Source of the DNA: Draconibacterium mangrovi_A
GTDB lineage: Bacteria > Bacteroidota > Bacteroidia > Bacteroidales > Prolixibacteraceae
Reading direction: 5' to 3'
Assembly (NCBI RefSeq): GCF_037646455.1
Contig: NZ_JBBIXN010000001.1
Coordinates: 1,426,001-1,490,000, forward strand
Length of the DNA: 64,000 nucleotides
In this document: piece by piece, positions 61,830-64,000 of the stretch
Layout: every line of letters begins with the position of its first letter
Position numbering within the stretch: position 1 is the first letter of the stretch
Position numbers and translations under genes: made by a program
The notes under the pieces: generated by a model
What the model was told of the DNA's origin: nothing
What the model saw: only the letters and a program-made list of their open reading frames with translations
Database searches by the model: none

Positions 61830-64000
61830 ATGGAGCAAGAGAAACAAAAACATAACAAGGAGATTACGCGGAAATTCAAACCTACGTATCTCGCTATAAA
61901 AAATAAAACTACGGTCTACATCTTCACGGCGCTCGTGGTGTTTTTCGGGATCTTCTCGTACAACCAGATGCCGCGCGAAGCCATGCCTGAAATTGTGGTA
62001 CCGTATATTTTTGTTCAGACACTATACCCGGGTAACTCGCCCATTGATATTGAGAACCTGTGTACGCGTCCGATTGAAAAAGAATTAAAAGGACTTAAAG
62101 GCGTCAAGCAGGTATCGTCGGCTTCGTATCAGGATGTGAGTACCATTTTTGTGGAATTCAACACCAACGTTTCTATAAAACAGGCACTGCAAGATACCAA
62201 AGACCGCGTTGACAAGGCAAAGTCGGAATTGCCCACCGATCTTCCGAATGATCCGTATGTCACCGATTTCGATCTGTCGGAATTCCCGATCATGAACGTA
62301 AACATCTCGGGAGAATACAGCATGCGCGAACTTAAAAAGTTTGCCGAGGATCTTCAGGATGAGTTTGAGAGTTATCGCGAGATTTCCGAAGCCAATATCC
62401 GCGGAGTTGAGGAGCGCGAAATTCAGATCGATGTAGATCCCTATAAACTCGATGCTGTTGATCTGAGCTTTGAAGATGTGGCATTGGCGATTCAACTGGA
62501 AAACATTACTATGGGGGCCGGACAATTCACGGCCGACCAGATTCGCCGTACCATCCGTACTGAGGCGAATTACAAGACCATGGACCAGATTCGCAATACC
62601 ATCATAAAGGTAAATGAAGGTAAACCGGTTTATATACGCGACATTGCAACCGTAACCGACGGATACGAAGAGCAGCAAACCATTGCCCGACTCGACGACA
62701 AACCGGTAGTTACATTATCGGTCACTAAAAAATCGGGCGAAAACATACTATCTGCTTCCGAAAATGTATTCAAGGGAATTGAAAAAATGAAGGAGAACGG
62801 ACAGATTCCGAAAAACCTGGAAGTAATTGTTACGGACGACATGACCACCTACATCGAGGATACTATCTCAAACCTCGAAAACAGTATCATTCTTGGGATG
62901 ATCCTGGTAACTTTTGTACTGTTCCTTTTCCTTGGTTTCCGAAACGCATTATTTGCCGGCCTGGCCATTCCTCTGTCGATGTTCCTTTCCTTTGTTATCC
63001 TTCAGCAAAGTGGAATTACACTGAACTCGATGGTACTTTACGGATTAATCCTGGCACTTGGTATGTTGGTTGATAATGCCATTGTGGTGGTAGAAAATGT
63101 ATATCGGCTCTACAGTCACGGATATTCATTAATGTCGGCCACAAAGCGCGGAGTAAGCGAAATTGCTTTCCCCATTATTTCATCCACATTAACAACACTT
63201 GCAGCCTTTTTTCCACTGCTGGCCTGGGAGGGTGTTGTTGGTGAATTTATGGCCATTCTTCCGCGTACTTTGATCGTGGTTTTGGCGTCGTCACTGTTTG
63301 TGGCCTTGGTGCTCAATCCCCCTTTTATTGCCAAATTCATGAAGATCGACGATATCAACACGAGGATAAAGTCAAAACGAGTACTCAAAAATGCCGGAAT
63401 TTTCGCGGTGCTTGCCGTACCGTTTTACCTGTTAAAAATATATTTACTGGGTAACTTGCTGGCCACCGTAGCTATTGTAATGGTGCTGAACTTAATCGCA
63501 CTTCGACCGCTCGCACGCTGGTTCCAAACCAAATTCCTGGTGTGGCTCGAAAATATGTACACCCGCCAGTTACGCCATGCGTTAACCGGCCGTTGGCCTT
63601 ATGTGTATTTTATCGGCACGGTGCTGTTAATGATATTCTCCATGGGTTTCTACTTTGGCGGAAATCCAAAAATGGTTTTCTTTCCTGAGACCGATCCAAC
63701 TACCATCTATGTGACGATGGAATTGCCGTTGGGAACGTCGATTGAACGAACCGACGAAGTTTCGCGTGATGTGGAATCGATCATTAAGGAGACCATCGAA
63801 CCCGTAAAACACATCGTAAAATCGGTAACTACCAACGTAGGTGTTGGAAAAGGTGGAATGTTTGAGAACGAAACTTCTCCGAATAAATCGCTCACTTCGG
63901 TTTCGTTTGTTGAGTATAAAAAACGCGAGGGTATAAACACCTCCAGGATCATGCAGGAAATTACGAAAAACTTGGATGGTTTTGTGGGCGCAAAGATTTA
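61830..64000 (+). CDS. RND-family efflux permease (AcrB type), cut by window edge
   Basis: An open frame from ATG 61830 (MEQEKQKHNKEITRKF) runs off the right edge after 723 codons. TM1 (VYIFTALVVFFGIFSY), the porter-domain MPREAMPEIVVPYI segment, TM2-6 and the second porter half (PETDPTTIYVTMELPLGTS) are visible. The proton-relay helix reads LGMLVDNAIVVVENV: the first of the paired aspartates of AcrB is kept and the second is asparagine, a form seen in other RND pumps. It exports drugs or other small molecules driven by protons. The last third is outside the window. Confidence 0.92.
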   Translation, partial: MEQEKQKHNKEITRKFKPTYLAIKNKTTVYIFTALVVFFGIFSYNQMPREAMPEIVVPYIFVQTLYPGNSPIDIENLCTRPIEKELKGLKGVKQVSSASYQDVSTIFVEFNTNVSIKQALQDTKDRVDKAKSELPTDLPNDPYVTDFDLSEFPIMNVNISGEYSMRELKKFAEDLQDEFESYREISEANIRGVEEREIQIDVDPYKLDAVDLSFEDVALAIQLENITMGAGQFTADQIRRTIRTEANYKTMDQIRNTIIKVNEGKPVYIRDIATVTDGYEEQQTIARLDDKPVVTLSVTKKSGENILSASENVFKGIEKMKENGQIPKNLEVIVTDDMTTYIEDTISNLENSIILGMILVTFVLFLFLGFRNALFAGLAIPLSMFLSFVILQQSGITLNSMVLYGLILALGMLVDNAIVVVENVYRLYSHGYSLMSATKRGVSEIAFPIISSTLTTLAAFFPLLAWEGVVGEFMAILPRTLIVVLASSLFVALVLNPPFIAKFMKIDDINTRIKSKRVLKNAGIFAVLAVPFYLLKIYLLGNLLATVAIVMVLNLIALRPLARWFQTKFLVWLENMYTRQLRHALTGRWPYVYFIGTVLLMIFSMGFYFGGNPKMVFFPETDPTTIYVTMELPLGTSIERTDEVSRDVESIIKETIEPVKHIVKSVTTNVGVGKGGMFENETSPNKSLTSVSFVEYKKREGINTSRIMQEITKNLDGFVGAKI

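Noticed and set aside
61830..64000. Loss of proton coupling in the RND pump because of the DN pair
   Set aside because: Many working RND pumps carry a single Asp at this place, so asparagine at the second position alone is not evidence of inactivity.

Overview
The window is chromosomal DNA of a Bacteroidota, probably of the Bacteroidia (Marinilabiliales/Prolixibacteraceae-like, an inference from gene content). The evidence is two SusC/SusD pairs with surface lipoproteins, Bacteroidota-type promoters (TTTG, about 19-20 nt, TAnnTTTG), an F-ATPase a subunit with a signal peptide, and families typical of the phylum (DUF5020, DUF177-rpmF-fabH, type III pantothenate kinase). Both ends are cut: an LpxD-like gene at the left edge and an RND pump at the right edge.

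Left part (1-9135, minus strand): surface-polysaccharide sugar genes. The AT-rich 1-2776 block holds an LpxD-like fragment, a hexapeptide acetyltransferase, two tandem FdtA/QdtA-type ketoisomerase cupins and a sulfotransferase. A 1.4-kb stretch of palindromic and GGGG/CCCC-rich intergenic DNA with one small orphan gene follows. Next comes a complete Wbp set (WbpE aminotransferase, WbpD acetyltransferase, WbpA 6-dehydrogenase, WbpB 3-dehydrogenase) for UDP-GlcNAc(3NAc)A. It is interrupted twice by small GxxExxY genes (PD-(D/E)XK-like) bracketed by related inverted-repeat arms. A four-helix-bundle gene, broken by an amber stop and flanked by a different arm family, lies at 9.8-10.4 kb.

Middle housekeeping part (9.2-16.9 kb): 3-methyladenine glycosylase, POT-type peptide transporter, a response regulator with a C-terminal membrane anchor, CoaX, Dxs and a sensor histidine kinase.

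Glycan and unknown-system part (17.2-43.7 kb): SusC/SusD plus a lipoprotein and a terminator. Then comes a tightly coupled seven-gene operon: a DUF4369-like lipoprotein followed by three tandem copies of a two-gene module (polytopic DUF6057-like membrane protein plus lipoprotein with one CxxCH haem-c motif and a TolB-like propeller). A second SusC/SusD locus follows, with two IPT/TIG surface lipoproteins and a GH26 beta-mannanase, so it is probably a mannan utilisation locus. The triplicated redox-like module is the best candidate here for an undescribed system.

Right part (43.8-64 kb): DUF177-rpmF, fabH, bactofilin, F-ATPase genes (AtpZ-like, AtpI-like, a, c, b, delta, alpha, gamma; beta and epsilon absent), a ThuA-like protein, a double NTF2-like protein, tRNA-Val(GAC), a purine permease with a DUF5020 outer-membrane partner, DUF2461, IspD, and a TetR-TolC-adaptor-RND efflux operon with a near-leaderless promoter.
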